Position numbers and translations under genes: made by a program. Source: JAAYBF01 sp963715445 (GTDB taxonomy: Bacteria > Actinomycetota > Thermoleophilia > Solirubrobacterales > Thermoleophilaceae). Taken from it: DNA of 64,000 nucleotides. This document shows, one piece after another, positions 63,801-64,000 of this stretch (position 1 is its first letter; each line of letters begins with the position of its first letter). The notes under the pieces are model-generated. The model searched no databases. It saw nothing but the letters and a program-made list of their open reading frames with translations, and was not told the DNA's origin. Where the stretch lies: positions 2,170,001 through 2,234,000 of the forward strand of contig OY970240.1 of the NCBI GenBank assembly GCA_963715445.1. Direction: 5' to 3'.

Positions 63801-64000
63801 GTGCAAGCGGATCCGCACCCGCAAGGGCGATCCGATGCTGTTCGCCACCCTCGACGACCTGGAGGACCAGGTGGAGATGATCGTGTTCTCCAAGTCCTAC
63901 GAGGGCGCGAACGACAAGGTCGACGTGGACAAGGTCATCATCGTGCGTGCCCGCGTGGACAAGAAGGAGGCCGGCGAGGTCAAGCTCGTGGCCCAGGACA
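60802..64000 (+). CDS. dnaE: DNA polymerase III alpha subunit, 5' part (runs off the window)
   Basis: Replicative polymerase. About 1066 codons are present before the right edge with no stop. N-terminal PHP domain with likely metal ligands (HLHVHSEYSLLDG, GLTDHGVMNG, GFEAYYV, TGCLQS, GDVHYL), all apparently intact, which in mycobacterial DnaE1 gives proofreading. Catalytic Asp are in MPDIDIDFS; the preceding GPGRGSAAGSIVSYCL and the later RSHAACYALISYRTAWLRA are typical. A helix-hairpin-helix region and the beginning of the OB fold (VTVGGIVTECKRIRTRKGD) are reached. The GTG start is supported by the promoter. Confidence 0.97.
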   Translation, partial: MSCAHLHVHSEYSLLDGACKIDKLAERAAAFDQPALGLTDHGVMNGAVEHYNACRKHGIKPIIGFEAYYVDDRATEAVRYERNHLTLLAADDEGFRNLVKLTSAGFIEGYKRGKANVDLELLQRHAKGVIALTGCLQSRFCQRLIADNPAEARAHADQLMQVFGPDNVYFEVQKNGLDIQDKANEGIVKIAREVGRPLVATGDVHYLRREDYENHSALLCVQTKSTLAEPKLTFDTNEFYLKDSSEMNDQFAMWPEAVPTTLEIAERCAVDIELGKMLIPRYETPSGEAEGAYLRRLAEEGLRHRYGDPPPAEAVERLEMELEVIGRMGFDAYFLIVWDFVKYAKDQGIAVGPGRGSAAGSIVSYCLNITEVDPLAYGLLFERFLNPERVSMPDIDIDFSVKGREQVMRYVSDKYGKESVAQIVTFGKMLPRNATRDAARVLGFDYGTGDRLAKLIPEPVMGRSLSFDEYLKHEPDLKRAYDTEPDARRVIDTARGLEGIVRNAGIHAAAVVIADRPLTDIVPLQLMEDRGATTVDGERAYRTVTQYSMKPIEEIGLLKMDFLGLRNLDVIEDCLTIIEDSGRPKPDIPALPLDDPKTYEMMARGDSVGVFQFESDGMRDALRKVKPTEFEDLVALVALYRPGAMRHIDTYALNKRNPGSISYIDDRLRPITEATYSVILYQEQSMQIAKSVAGFTGAEADDLRKAIGKKNREAMGALKERFFEGARASGTDQRVIQELWGVNEAAADYSFNRSHAACYALISYRTAWLRANYPAEYMAALISSVMSTKDKVPFFVNCCEDMGIEVLPPDVNESRNNFEVHERNIRFGLNAVKNVGSAAVDAIIRAREADGRFPSLWDFCRRVDARAVNKKAIESLIKCGAFDSTGATRAGMLAVMEHAQASGVKAQQDAQVGQGSIFELDDSSNGSTPGGGQPDLPIPALPDERAQVNAWEKETLGLFLSSHPLKEARHALRRHTDCTIAELADRKDQEMVTVGGIVTECKRIRTRKGDPMLFATLDDLEDQVEMIVFSKSYEGANDKVDVDKVIIVRARVDKKEAGEVKLVAQD

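Overview
This 64 kb window comes from a GC-rich bacterial chromosome (sampled coding lines are about 70% GC). Gene content and order point to Actinomycetota, most likely class Thermoleophilia (Solirubrobacterales-like). This is an inference from the rnc-smc-ftsY-ffh-rpsP-khpA-rimM-trmD-rplS-lepB-rnhB-yraN-comM-dprA order, a WhiG/FliA-type sigma factor next to a Xer recombinase, a YbdK ligase, an Rpf-like transglycosylase domain and many GTG/TTG starts. No prophage, transposase or CRISPR array was seen. Nearly all of it is core chromosome, with one small low-GC insertion.

Layout. 1-12 kb: RNase III (partial), SMC, the SRP receptor and SRP54 with an NfeD/SPFH pair between them, then a ribosome and tRNA-maturation cluster (S16, KhpA, RimM, TrmD, L19), signal peptidase and RNase HII. 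12-16 kb: YraN, ComM and DprA (DNA uptake and recombination) and ThiD. 16-22 kb: small unknowns, IlvD, an alpha/beta hydrolase, an L,D-transpeptidase, a palindrome-dense non-coding block, a Xer recombinase and a sigma factor. 22-34 kb: an EF-G paralogue, a small operon ending in RNase HI, a PrmC-like methyltransferase, a YbdK / haem-oxygenase-like diiron protein / CDGSH group, an ArsR-SRPBCC-YCII operon, and secreted or small proteins. 34-46 kb: tRNA-Gly, OsmC, GTP-PEPCK, tRNA-Cys followed by a low-GC class III cyclase gene, a zinc alcohol dehydrogenase, acetyl-CoA synthetase, tRNA-Val, a crotonase, the DUF47/Pit phosphate transport pair, a class V aminotransferase and a metallo-hydrolase. 46-64 kb: an Rpf-like protein, ThrRS, IF3-L35-L20, a SpoU methylase, PheST, argCJBD-argG, a 55-residue membrane protein and DnaE (running off the edge).

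Themes. (1) Many starts have a TAnnnT hexamer placed so that transcription would begin at or just before the start codon, which suggests widespread leaderless transcripts. (2) S16, L19 and IF3 all carry long Ala/Glu/Pro tails. (3) The most accessory-looking element is a one-gene, roughly 50% GC insertion at tRNA-Cys, flanked by an imperfect repeat of the tRNA 3' end and encoding a stand-alone nucleotidyl cyclase with all catalytic residues. (4) The YbdK/diiron/CDGSH group is a plausible uncharacterised redox pathway.
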